Shown here in pieces: positions 9,958 to 20,328 of a DNA stretch of 64,000 nt. The position numbers were made by a program, and so were the translations under genes. This stretch comes from Piper betle (Eukaryota > Streptophyta > Magnoliopsida > Piperales > Piperaceae). The notes below the pieces were generated by a model. It saw only the letters and a program-made list of their open reading frames with translations, was not told where the DNA came from and did no database searches. Within the stretch, counting starts at the first letter, position 1. Each line of letters opens with the position of its first letter. The stretch spans positions 1 through 64,000 of the forward strand of contig JAURVB010000659.1 in the NCBI GenBank assembly GCA_033002965.1, read 5' to 3'.

Positions 9958-12799
9958 TGTAAAACCCATGACTCGAGTCAGAGTTTTACGGGAGCCAACC
10001 AATCGGTTTAACCGTCGGTTCGAGTTAAGTCAACTTCATGGACCGCGAGCTAAGTTGAGGCCAATTGTGAGTTATGAGCGATGAGGGTCATGTATGCGCA
10101 TGTATACGATGATAACGTCAAAAAAATGATGAAAAATGGGTTATCAAGTATATGGAGTCATGCAGTATTGATTGTTATTTTTATTTGATCGTAAAATATT
10201 TCTAGGGCCGAATGACGAATTAGGACATGATATAGGTGACTTTGGGTGGGTTATTAGTTATAGAATATATCATTTGGATGTTGTTGTGTTCGTTTGATTT
10301 TATGGGATTTTTCCCATATTTTTCTAATTTTTTTAAAAATTTATTAGGAACTAGTTATTATTTTGACTCGAGTAGGAATCGAGTCAATACTTATTTACAA
10401 GTTTGCCATTGAGGGTATTTTTCTCCCTCCCGACACTTCCCCACCCAAACCCTACCGTTGCCTTGTGCTCGTCGCTGCCGCCGCCGTCGCAGACATAGCA
10501 CTACCATCGATCGTCGCAGCCCTACCTTGTTGTGCCGTCGCCGTGCCACCTCGACCAACCCCGGCCACCGATCGCCTACCGGCGCGCCGTCGCGATGCCA
10601 CAAAGTAGCCTCGGCTGTCGCCACTCTGAGCCAGATTCCGCCTCCGTTCGGTAGCCGTCGCCGACATTTCCCCCATCATCCCGACCGCCGTCGAGGCCGG
10701 CCGTACCCCGATTGGTGCACGCCGTCGCCGCCGACAGCCATCACCGCCCTGGCTACCCTGTTTGACACCACCATCGGACCAAGCTCGTCGAGCTGGTGCC
10801 GATAGACCCCCTAATTGCCCCGTCCAAAATCATCGCCGGAAAACCGCCGACACTCGCTAGAAAACCGCCGGAACCCCCAGAAAATTGGATTCATGGGAAA
10901 TTTGCCGGATCATCCGCCGAACGCACCCAGTCGAATCCGATCGGACTTCAGATGCCACTAGGTGCCAAATTCGAGTTTCGAGCCACGAAACAGAAACCCT
11001 AGTCGTTGCCGATTTTCGACGACGCGAGGTATAAATTACTCCGACATAAATTCTTAAATTTTATAATTATTAGGGAAGCATGCTAGACTAGATAATTAGA
11101 TGAATTTTCGTGTTTTTGACGTGTCGGTATATTTGTGTGTAATTTAATAAAAACTATGAAATTGGTTGATTGATGAGTGTTCAAATGGAAAAGTAAGGAA
11201 TTAATTAAGTGAACTAATTAATTACCCTCATTTCATGAGACGTAGATTGAAAACTCACTAGAATTGACTTAGGATGAATATATGATGATTGATGCGTGAT
11301 TGTGTTGATTGTGTGTGCATGCTATAGGATGTGTGATTCATCATGCGGGCGTTAGCTTTTAGCTTGATTATGTATGTACGGTGTAGGAGCTCGCCGCCTA
11401 GGCGCTTGGACGTGTTTGGAGCTTCTACCAGGTCCGTTTAGGACTCGTTCTCTATTTTTACGTTACTCTATTGTGTATTTGATTTATCATGTGTAGGACG
11501 AGTTAAGTGGCGTTTTATCGGTTCTCACTTAACTCGGGCCATTTAGCCAACAATTCTTTTTTTTGGATTAATAACCCTCAAGTTTGTTTTCGAACTTCAG
11601 ATCCAGCTCACGATGCCTTTGGGCCTATTGTATAAATCCCAACCCAGGCTTATATAAGTATAGTTTTCGCGTTTTCGGTGAGAGATGGAATGAGGGTTAC
11701 TGACGGCCACGCCTTCAGATAGGGTGTGTTCTCGGAAAAGGGGGATTTGGAGCTGGGGAGAACCCACTTCGTTCCCGAAGGATCCGGACAACTCCACCTT
11801 TGAGTTCCTCAAACCCGGAGAAGTGTGGAGGTTTACGGGTATTGCAATGCAGCGCATGCCTAGACTTGTGGTTCAAAGGGTACTAAAGGTGACTGCCTGA
11901 GTGTGCTCTACCTTCGTGCTCAAGGCCAGGAGTAATATGGAAGGTGAAGAGGGCGATAAGGAATGATATTTGATGCGAGAAGCGATAGAGAAATGACCAA
12001 GGTATGAGAATGAGAAAGAAAGGGGACGCTGTCGACCCGAGGGCGACTGCCCGATGGCGACAGCTCCCATATGTGCCTTGATGAGAGTTCTTGAGGAAGT
12101 ATATGGTTTTGATTCAACAGGTCTCCTGTGCCAGATTGATATTAATTATTTTCCGGGCCGGTAACACTCGTTACTGACGATTTTTCTATATATATGTAGG
12201 TGAGGAATGCGAGCGATGAAAGCTGTTGGGACTGCGGAGAAGTAGCACAGAACCGCGCACACATGTACCTGCCACGTGTAATGTATAATGATGGTGTTAA
12301 TGCTGTGTGAATGATTATTAGAATATTTTTGTCTTGATAAATTACTTCTTATGAGACGAGCGGATAATTGTGAATGAGTAGGGAGCCTTAGAGTTAAGAC
12401 TCAGCTCAGATGAAACGAAAGAGATAATGACTGAATGTCATAGTAGATTAATATGTTTATTGTATTTTGATAAAATATTTATATACCTTGTTGTGGACAG
12501 GTTGGCCCATATTGCACTTTTAGTGGAGATTCTGTCCGTTTTTTCGTAAATACTAATGAATTTTTATTTAAATTTCTTGCTTGTGGAATGGTTTTGTTTT
12601 GATTGCATATCATCACATGCATGTAGGACTCCGTTAGAACCCAATTATTCCCATTCATGCATCTCATGGTTGCATCCTCATCTTAAGACACCGAAGGCAG
12701 ATCCAGGTCGGCTTAACCGAACCAGTACATTAGCAAACGGTTTGGTCGCCGGTTACATTTCCGGGTCGGTTCACGGGTGAGCCAAAACGGGGTGTTACA
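9958..12799. mobile_element. Solo LTR, 2.84 kb, with 5-bp target duplication
   Basis: Begins TGTAAAACCC and ends GGGGTGTTACA, the imperfect inverted termini of a long plant LTR (TGTAACACCC type, common in Gypsy elements). It is flanked on both sides by CGGCC (9953-9957 and 12800-12804). No gag, protease, RT or integrase was seen, so I call it a solo LTR left by recombination. GC-rich open frames at about 10363-10805 lie in a leader-like block (CCCTACCG, GCCGCCGCCGTCGC) and are not host genes. A TATATAAG box lies near 11650. Which strand is sense is not settled. Confidence 0.65.
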
Positions 12800-13650
12800 C
12801 GGCCGATTCCGGCCGGCGATGGGGAGGCAGCAAGGGCGGCGATGGGCAACCGGGGGGGGGGCCTAGGTGGCAACGGCGGTGGGGGACGGGGCGGCGAGGG
12901 CTAGAGGCGAGGGAGGCGACTAGGCGAGCGCGGCGACGGGGTGGCGGGGCGGGGCAGGGGCAGGGGCGGGCTAGGTGGCAACGGCGATGGGGGACAGGGC
13001 GGCGAGGGCTAGAGGCGAGGGAGGCAACTAGGCGAGCGCGGCGACGGGGCGGCGGGGCGGGGCAGGGGCTGGCTAGGTGGCAACGGCGATAGGGGACGGG
13101 GCGGCGAGGGCTAGAGGCGAGGGAGGCGACTAGGCGAGTGCGGCGACGGGGGCAGGGCGGGGGGCAAGGGGGGACGACTGGGCAACAGGGCTGCGAGGGC
13201 GGCTTCAGGGTGGCAGGGTAAGGCGGGGCGGGGGGCGGGGCAGGAGGTGAGGAGGGGGGCGACAAGGAAGCGAGAGCGGCGATCGGGGTGGGTACATGGG
13301 CGGTGGCAGGGGGAGATGGGGGATGAAATATCAGTGGCATTTTCGTAATTAAAAGTTGACTTGATTTCGAATCGAGTTAAAATAATAACTAACTCTAAAT
13401 AATTTTTAAAAAATCCAAAAATATCATAAAATATCATAAAATATAATACACATTATAACATAAAAATTACGTGAGAATGACATATTCTATACTAATAACC
13501 CACTAATTTTGACTAAGTTGAAATTTTTGTATAGGACCGATTCAAGGCAATTCAATTGGACCGATTTCTGTCCGATGTAGATCGATTCCGATTCTGATCC
13601 TGACTCCCTCGAAAACCAATTTCGATTCCGATTCTGATTTTTACAACCAT
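12800..13650. repeat. Right part of the interrupted GC-rich repeat; inverted kin of the solo LTR
   Basis: Read in reverse, 13530-13300 runs GGGTTATTAGTATAGAATAT, then TTTTTTAAAAATTA, AGTTAGTTATTATTTTAACTC and GAAAATGCCA. This aligns with 10245-10430 of the solo LTR read forwards (GGGTTATTAGTTATAGAATAT, TTTTTTTAAAAATTTATTAG, ACTAGTTATTATTTTGACTC, AGTTTGCCA). The block therefore holds a related repeat in inverted orientation, with its outer end at the TGTAAAAATC near 13650. Confidence 0.55.
12866..13150. repeat. GC-rich minisatellite, about three units of 102-108 bp
   Basis: Units start at 12866, 12974 and 13076 with GGTGGCAACGGCG. Each then contains GGCGGCGAGGGCTAGAGGCG and ACTAGGCGAG. The third unit is cut short. 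The reverse-strand open frame over it merely translates the repeat. Confidence 0.85.
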
Positions 13651-14025
13651 GCTTCTTACTTCAGTCAATAATAAAAAATATAAATCTTAAATATATAATA
13701 AAATCAAATAAAATAAATTACAACTAATAATAGTTCACTGATGTATTATAAAATAGTGCGGGGACAAGAGGGACGAAATAAATGACTAATTTTGATCGAT
13801 TTAAGTGAATCAATTTTTGTTCAATTTTTAATAAATCGGTATGATTCAATAGCTCCCTTCTAATATGATTCAACGTGAGAGTTCTATTTTTACAACTATC
13901 CATACATCATGTCCTTGTATTTATCAAAAAAAGTCTTAGAAATATTAACTTATTTGATAAAAATAAGCATATAACATAATAATTAGTTGGTAGCCATGTG
14001 TCAGTAGCATAGAGCTAGATATTAA
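13651..14025. other. AT-rich region upstream of JMJ30
   Basis: No gene or clear repeat. It probably includes the distal JMJ30 promoter. Confidence 0.5.
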
Positions 14026-14034
14026 AAAATATCT
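14026..14034 (+). promoter_or_regulatory. Evening element (AAAATATCT)
   Basis: The exact nine-base evening element lies 104 bp upstream of the JMJ30 ATG. A partial copy (TAATATCT) is at about 14047-14054. In Arabidopsis, JMJ30 is an evening-phased clock gene bound by CCA1/LHY, so the position is meaningful. Function here is inferred. Confidence 0.6.
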
Positions 14035-14137
14035 AAGTCTTTTCCTTAATATCTAAGGAGCTCTCTGGACCCACAGACCTCGCCTCAAGACAACATATTC
14101 ACCGAATCCAACCAAGTGGTGAGGGGAGTGAGGCACG

Positions 14138-14696
14138 ATGGCTCGAGAGGGCGGCGAGCCACCGTGCCCCGCCGCCGCGGTCCTCCCGACACCGACCCTC
14201 GCAGCCGAGCGCCGCCGCCTGCTCGACCGAATATCCGCCGAGGGGGATTCGCCTACGTCGCCGTCGCCCACCAGGCCGCCGCCGGCGACGCCCGGTCGGC
14301 GGACGCGGCGCGGGAGATGGCGTGGGAGCAGCTCCACTCCGGGCCCTGGCACTCCGTCCGCCCCGTCTGGCGCGACGCCTACGCCATGGCCTGCCTCTCC
14401 GTCGCCGGCTTCCACCTCGCCGCCGGCGACCGCCGAGAGGCTCTCCGCGCCCTCGACATGGGCCTCATCATGGGCGGCCTACTCCTTCGCGACGACCTCA
14501 GCGCCGCCATCGATTGGATTCGCCGGCCCGAGGCAGAGGGGGGTGAAGCGGTCGGATTGAGGGATACCGGGTGGTCCGACGTTGCTGCTGCTTCCGATGT
14601 GGTGCAGGCAAATGTTCTACAACAATATATATACTGTTCAAAACAATCTCTTACATGATTTTGTTATAAATATTGTTATAACAATCTCGTACATAT

Positions 14697-14738
<42 letters not shown>

Positions 14739-17700
14739 ATGTATATATGTATATTCAGTTATCTAATCTTACATGATTTTGGTTAAACTATAAAAAAAAG
14801 GTTTTTTTATATGGTAGTGATTCTTTCTCATTGAGTTTAACAACAAGCATACCTGCACTAGCACTCTCTCTGACAATTTGGCGATTGATAATGGTGTTAA
14901 TTTTGATAATTATTTGAAGAGCTACACAGTTTTTGATGATTGCTGGTATAGTTTAAACTTTGAAGTTTGATTCTTGATATAGGTAGGGATTGATGTTAAA
15001 CATGTATACCTGCAGTGTTTCCCCTTATTGAGAATTGGGTGATAAATATATAATGGTGTTAATTTTGATAATGTGAATAGCTGTATAGTTTATGATGATT
15101 GTTGGTATACTATAAATTTTGATTCTTGATATGGTAGTGATTGTTTCCTTAGAGCTTGATATGTATACCTCCAGTAGTTCCCTTTTTCGCAATTGAAGAG
15201 CTTGAGAATGGTGTTAATTTTGATAATTTGAATAGGTATATAATCTTTGGTGGTTGTAGGTATAAAATTTGATTTTTGATATGGCAGAGAGAATGATGAT
15301 TATTTTGACTTGTTTTCTTATTTGATACTTTTTGTACTGAAGCTCACTGCAATTTTGGATTTTTTGCATGTGTGCAGGTACTTCCAGTTTTGCCAAGTAG
15401 GTCACTGTTGTGTTCAATTGTGGAGAGGAGATCTTCTCTTCCACTGGAGAGTTTCTTGCGTGACTATTTTCTGGCTAATCGGCCAGTTATAATTACTGAT
15501 TGCATGTCACATTGGCCTGCAATCACCAAGTGGAAAGATGTTAACTATCTGAAAAGAGTAGCTGGTGATCGGACTGTTCCTGTGGAGGTGGGAGTTAGAC
15601 TCCATTTCCCATTGTATTGAACTAGCTTGTATAAAGAGCTTATGTTGTTTGAATTATACAACATTTTGCAGGTTGGTAAAAACTATTTATCTCAAGAGTG
15701 GAAGCAGGAGCTCATTTCCTTTTCTCATTTTCTGGAGAGAATTAGATCCTCTGACTTTACTACAACATATCTTGCCCAACATCCTCTTTTTGATCAGGTC
15801 TCTACTTTCATGAAGTTCTAGTTTACTAACTGTTTGCAATTTTGTTGATTTTTTCTTTGTTTTTAGTGATCTTCTTCTTGAAGTGGACAGATTCATGAAT
15901 TACGCAACGATATTTTGATTCCTGACTACTGTTTTTCTGGTGGTGGTGAGCTACAATCTCTTAATGCTTGGTTTGGCCCATCAGGAACTGTAACACCCCT
16001 GCACCATGATCCTCACCATAATCTTTTTGCTCAGGTGTTTCGCAGATACTATCATATGATATTTATATTGGATCGATGTTTTGTTCTCGCTAAAGCTTAT
16101 GTCTTTGGGATAATCCATTTAAGATGTCTCCAGGATCCCTGATATTCTTAGAAATTTTTTATCTTTCAGCTGTCATTGTTGTACATTGGGAAATGTGAAC
16201 GCACTTTTATGTTTGCCATGACTATGTGTAAACAAAAATACTTTTCATATGATCTAAATTATTGAGAAGAAAAGAAACAATAAGAAACAGAGAAACTAAA
16301 TTGTAAAAGAAGATTAATGCAGGAATAAGCCATAGAAAGTATTTTGTTATATCAACTTGAGATTAAGCAATCTTGTTTAATGCCAAAAACAAGCCCCATG
16401 CCTCACTGCAGCTTGTTGTGGCCAAAGAAATGAACCGGACAAAGAAAGTAGAGGTCCTTGTTCTCTTTGGGTTTAACTGTTTCCTCTTTCGTTGTTTTCT
16501 GAATGGTCAGTAAATTAGCATACCTATAAATATTAGATGGCAAATTTCAAATCTAATAAGTTGATTTGCTAGCTGTGAACATGCAAGTTGCATAAAATGG
16601 TTTGGGTAAGTGAATCTTCGGTGAATGTTACGTGAGATCCCTCAACTTAGTCCCACATCTAATATCTACTGGGAGAAGATCCTGTTTATAAGTGAGAATG
16701 GACTATAAATCTTTAACTTGGGTTAACCATTTTAAAGAAATGACTTAGGCCCATTAGTTAGCACATTAGGCCGGGTCATACTCAGGTGGTATCAGAGCCG
16801 ACCTGGTTCCGTGTTAGATGGTGGGCTGGATTAGAAACGTTGGTTAGGCTGCCGGTCACAGACCAGAAAGGACGTGGGCTGGGGCTAGCAACGGGCCAAG
16901 AATAGGCATTTCGGGGACAAAATTTCCTAAGGTGGGTGGATTGTGAGATCCCTCAACTTAGTCCCACATCTAATACCTACTGGGAGAAGATCCTGTTTAT
17001 AAATGGGAATGGACTATAGATCTTTAACTTTCGGGGTACCCATTTTAAAGAAATGACTTAGCCCATTATGTTGCACTTTGGGCTGGGTCGTTACAGGTTA
17101 GAACTAGAACATGGACATTATACAAAGCAATGTCAATATTCTTGACATATAAAATATGATGCTTCAATTGTGGTAGTACTAGAATCATTAATTTTGTAGT
17201 CACCAGTTTCATTTCATTGATGGCGCCTTTCTGTTAGAATTTTTGCCGTGTACAGATTTTCTAGCTTTGCAATTTACGATTGAAAATATGTTCGTACTCT
17301 TGACTTTCTATTTGTGTGTTCTAGGTTGTTGGGCGAAAATATATTCGGCTTTATCCTGATTGTTTGCAAGTGGAAATGTACCCTCACACTGACACTATGC
17401 TATGCAATTCAAGCCAGGTGTTTTTTTCTTTTTATATATTTGGTTATACACATATTAGGTTTTGGAATGCTCCTATTAGGTTGTAACCACAGGTTTTTGG
17501 GATGCGTTATAAATTATAGCCTGCTGCATGCTAAGATCTTGTAGAATGAGAATTCATTTTCCTGCCCTCATTTTGTGATAAGGGAGAAGAAAATGAAGAA
17601 GATGCATGCTAAAATTTAGCTTACCTGGAAGCCAGGAGACACTACTAGGAAATGTCTGTGCAAGGTGTCAACGTGTAATTTATCGAGTTTAGCTTCTGAT

Positions 17701-18077
17701 GTTTGTTTACATTGTGGTAGAATTTGTTATGCATACAACAGTCTTTTCTTTTTCAAAACTGTGTAATTGCTGCAGGATTCATGGAAAAACTCCTGAGCTC
17801 TTCAGAGTTTCTTTTAATCCCTTTTCCTGCTAGTTGTGAATAAGCAATAATTACTTCTGAATTTAGGTTAACTGACACAAATTATTTGCAGGTGGATCTG
17901 GACAATCTAGACAAGAAGGCTTTTCCTAGATTTTCTGAGTTGGAATTTGTAGACTGCATCTTGGAGGAAGGGGAAATGCTTTACATCCCACCAAAGTGGT
18001 GGCACTATGTAAGATCAATCAGCACTAGTTTCTCTGTAAGTTTTTGGTGGAGTGTAGGCTGTGAATCCAAACCATGA
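14138..18077 (+). CDS. JMJ30: JmjC domain 2-oxoglutarate dioxygenase JMJ30/JMJD5
   Basis: Encodes the plant JMJ30/JMJD5 protein, a nuclear Fe(II)/2-oxoglutarate JmjC enzyme tied to the circadian clock and growth. Exons: 14138-14607, 15378-15587, 15672-15797, 15891-16034, 17325-17417, 17892-18077; about 409 residues against 429 in Arabidopsis. Exon 1 carries the conserved [14 protein letters not shown] and [10 protein letters not shown]. The iron triad is visible: LHHD (His307, Asp309) in exon 4 and His386 in PPKWWHYV in exon 6. Exon 1 is one base short: a G5 run at 14242-14246 needs six Gs to join ISAEG to GFAYVAV. Intron 1 starts GC (CAG|GCAAAT), and intron 4 holds a TRIM. The ATG at 14138 fits the family N-terminus. 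The gene is intact apart from the G run, which may be a sequencing error. Confidence 0.93.
16631..17095 (+). mobile_element. TRIM (miniature LTR retrotransposon) in JMJ30 intron 4
   Basis: Two direct repeats of about 154 bp (16631-16784 and 16942-17095) start GTGAGATCCCTCAACTTAG, with a CCCACATCTAATA phrase and a CCTGTTTATAA box. Between them are a methionine-tRNA primer binding site (TGGTATCAGAGCC, about 16787-16799) and a purine-rich stretch before the second repeat. The interior is about 157 bp with no coding capacity. These are the defining features of a TRIM. GTTAC occurs at both outer edges and may be the target duplication. Confidence 0.85.
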
Positions 18078-19137
18078 AACAATAGGAAGCCAAATTCTAA
18101 TCTAATGTATAGCCATCATATTCGAAAACTCACAACCACCCATATCAATAGAAATACTTGGACGTTAAACTTATAAACCATGATATGATTCCCATTTTAT
18201 ACGTGAGCATGTGTAATTGAGGCATAGAGATGGCTGAGGTCGCCTGTATCTTATCTTTTAAGCACTTTTACCGTGGCATCCTTTTTTTATTCTTCTAATT
18301 TTCCTGGGATCTTTGTATGCTATTAGATGTCTATTACAAGAATTTTGAGGTGGTAATTATCCATATTGCATTGTTGGAATTTGATCAGTGCCAAATTCAA
18401 ATGATTGATTGAAGAGAAAGAGAACAGAATTTATGCTGGAAGGCAAAAACTAGAATTGAGCTTCACTTCGTGATGTGAGTTTATAGTATTTAAATATTTC
18501 CCATAATTATTTCCTTCAAAGTTGATGCATCTTGTCGGTTGATTCATTCGGTTATGAATTAACCCAGAAATGAAAACGTTATTTTGTCAACTAAATTCGC
18601 AATCAAACCGAAATAAACACAAGGTCGTGAGCCGAACCTGTTCGAATTGGAATATTTCCATTAAGTTTGGTTCGATAACTTGTCTGCAAAACAAAATTTA
18701 ACAATTTTTTTTGTTGAAAAGAGGTGGTTCCTTGCACTAGCCAAAACTTATCAAATTGCAACCATGAAAAATAATATTTGAAAACCAATTAGCAACATTC
18801 TTCATCGTTTTGTATAATTCAGTATTCACTCCCTCTTAAAAATTACAATAATTCAGAGTTATAAATTCTTTCCTCACTCCATCATCAACAACCAAATAAC
18901 CCAAAAAAAAAAACAACTCCTAAGTTCCCACAATGGTAATTTCACATGTGGCTGTCCCTTACATGTAACTCGTAAATGATGTTTGGGATTGGGATATAGG
19001 GGTATTATTTATTAATAAGTCTTATTATTATTAGTAATACAAATTTTAATACTAATTACATGTCTGGAGGGGCTTGGTATTCATCCCCTCCAAAGGTTGC
19101 AACTAGTGTTTTTGAGGCTCTGGGTTAGCTTCGCTCA
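18078..19137. other. JMJ30 3' region and promoter of the PORR gene
   Basis: AT-rich intergenic DNA without open frames of note. The gene downstream starts at 19138, so its promoter must lie here. No strong TATA box was seen. Confidence 0.5.
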
Positions 19138-20328
19138 ATGGGCGTTCCCCATTTGCTCCGATCAGTAGTCCCCCGCCGTCGTCTCCCTCCCCCTTTCCGA
19201 ACCCACCTCCTCGTCTCCATCTCCAGTTTGAAGGTGGCATGGCGCAAGGACGCCCACCTCGACGCCGCCATGGACAGGGACAAGAGGTGGCTCCTCTGCT
19301 GCCGGGTGGTCAAGGAGGTGCTCAACGAGCCCGGGCAGGTTATCCCCCTCCGCTACCTGGAGAAGCGCCGGCAGCGGATGCGCCTGCCCATCAAAGTCAC
19401 CACCTTCCTCCGCCGCCACCCGGGCCTGTTCGACCTCTACATGGACCGCATCAAGCCCGGCTCCGAGCCGGTGCAATTCCTCCGCGCCGGCGACCTCCTC
19501 CTCAACTTCCTAGGGCAGGAGAAGCAGATCAGGCAGAAAAACGAGCTCTTGATCGTCACCAAGCTCTGCAAGCTGCTGCTGATGGCCAAGGATCGGGTGG
19601 TGAGTGCCGATAAGCTTGTTCACGTGAAGAGAGATTTTGGGTTCCCGGACGATTTCCTCACCAATCTGGTTCCCAAATATCCCAACTTTTTCAGGCTGGT
19701 CGGGTGCCCAGGTGAGGGCAAGTCGTTCCTCGAATTGGTTTCCTGGGAGCCGGTGTTTGCCAAGTCGGTGATTGAGTTGAGAGCAGAAGAAGAAAGTAGG
19801 CTCACTGGCATCCCAGTCCGGCCTTGCTTCCATGTGAAATTGCCTCCCGGGTTCTTCTTGAAGAAAGAGATGAGGGAGTGGGTGAGGGACTGGATGGAGC
19901 TGCCTTACATCTCCCCTTATAATAACAGCTCTGATGTTACCGGGTTGGATCAGGCATCGCCGGAGATGGAGAAGAGGAGCGTGGGCGTGTTCCATGAGCT
20001 GCTGTCTCTCTCCGTTCTGAGGAGGATGGCTGTGCCCATACTTGGGAAGTTCTGTGATGAGTACAGGTTTTCTAATGCCTTTGTCAGCACCTTCACCAGG
20101 CATTCTGGGATTTTCTACCTGTCCCTGAAAGGTGGGGTGAAGACTGCTGTGTTGAGGGAGGCGTATGACAAGGATGAGCTGGTTGATAAGGACCCGCTGC
20201 TCTTGATCAAGGAGAAGTTTGTGGAGATGTTGGATAAGGGGGAGAGGTTGAGGTTGGAGCAGGAGAGATTGACTAGGGAGGCTGTTCAGAAGGAGCTGGA
20301 AATGGCTGCTCTAAGAAACAGTGCTTGA
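19138..20328 (+). CDS. PORR-domain organelle RNA splicing factor, WTF9-like
   Basis: An intronless gene for a 396-residue protein of the plant organelle RNA recognition (PORR) family, named after WHAT'S THIS FACTOR 1. Members bind group II introns; WTF9 is needed for splicing of mitochondrial rpl2 and ccmFC introns. The start is rich in Arg, Pro and Ser and lacks acids (LLRSVVPRRRLPPPFRTHL), as in an organelle-targeting sequence. The PORR domain spans about residues 45-345, with family-like stretches such as FLRRHPGLFDLY, FPDDFLTNLVPKYPNFFRLV and FVSTFTRHSGIFYLSLKGG. The C-terminus is charged (about 350-390). The ATG follows CTCA and gives a length close to Arabidopsis WTF9. GC content falls from very high at the 5' end to moderate at the 3' end. 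Family is secure; the WTF9 assignment is likely. Confidence 0.9.
   Translation: MGVPHLLRSVVPRRRLPPPFRTHLLVSISSLKVAWRKDAHLDAAMDRDKRWLLCCRVVKEVLNEPGQVIPLRYLEKRRQRMRLPIKVTTFLRRHPGLFDLYMDRIKPGSEPVQFLRAGDLLLNFLGQEKQIRQKNELLIVTKLCKLLLMAKDRVVSADKLVHVKRDFGFPDDFLTNLVPKYPNFFRLVGCPGEGKSFLELVSWEPVFAKSVIELRAEEESRLTGIPVRPCFHVKLPPGFFLKKEMREWVRDWMELPYISPYNNSSDVTGLDQASPEMEKRSVGVFHELLSLSVLRRMAVPILGKFCDEYRFSNAFVSTFTRHSGIFYLSLKGGVKTAVLREAYDKDELVDKDPLLLIKEKFVEMLDKGERLRLEQERLTREAVQKELEMAALRNSA

Noticed and set aside
10363..11002. Several overlapping open frames of 68-115 residues
   Set aside because: All lie inside a solo LTR and are Ala/Arg/Pro biased; overlapping frames on both strands.
12795..13437. 181- and 108-residue reverse frames
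   Set aside because: They read through a minisatellite; the peptide simply repeats the unit.
14116..14137. Upstream start for the frame holding the conserved JMJ30 exon 1
   Set aside because: The codon at 14116 is GTG, not ATG, and the resulting N-terminus has no family match. The ATG at 14138 gives the family start followed by a G-run frameshift.
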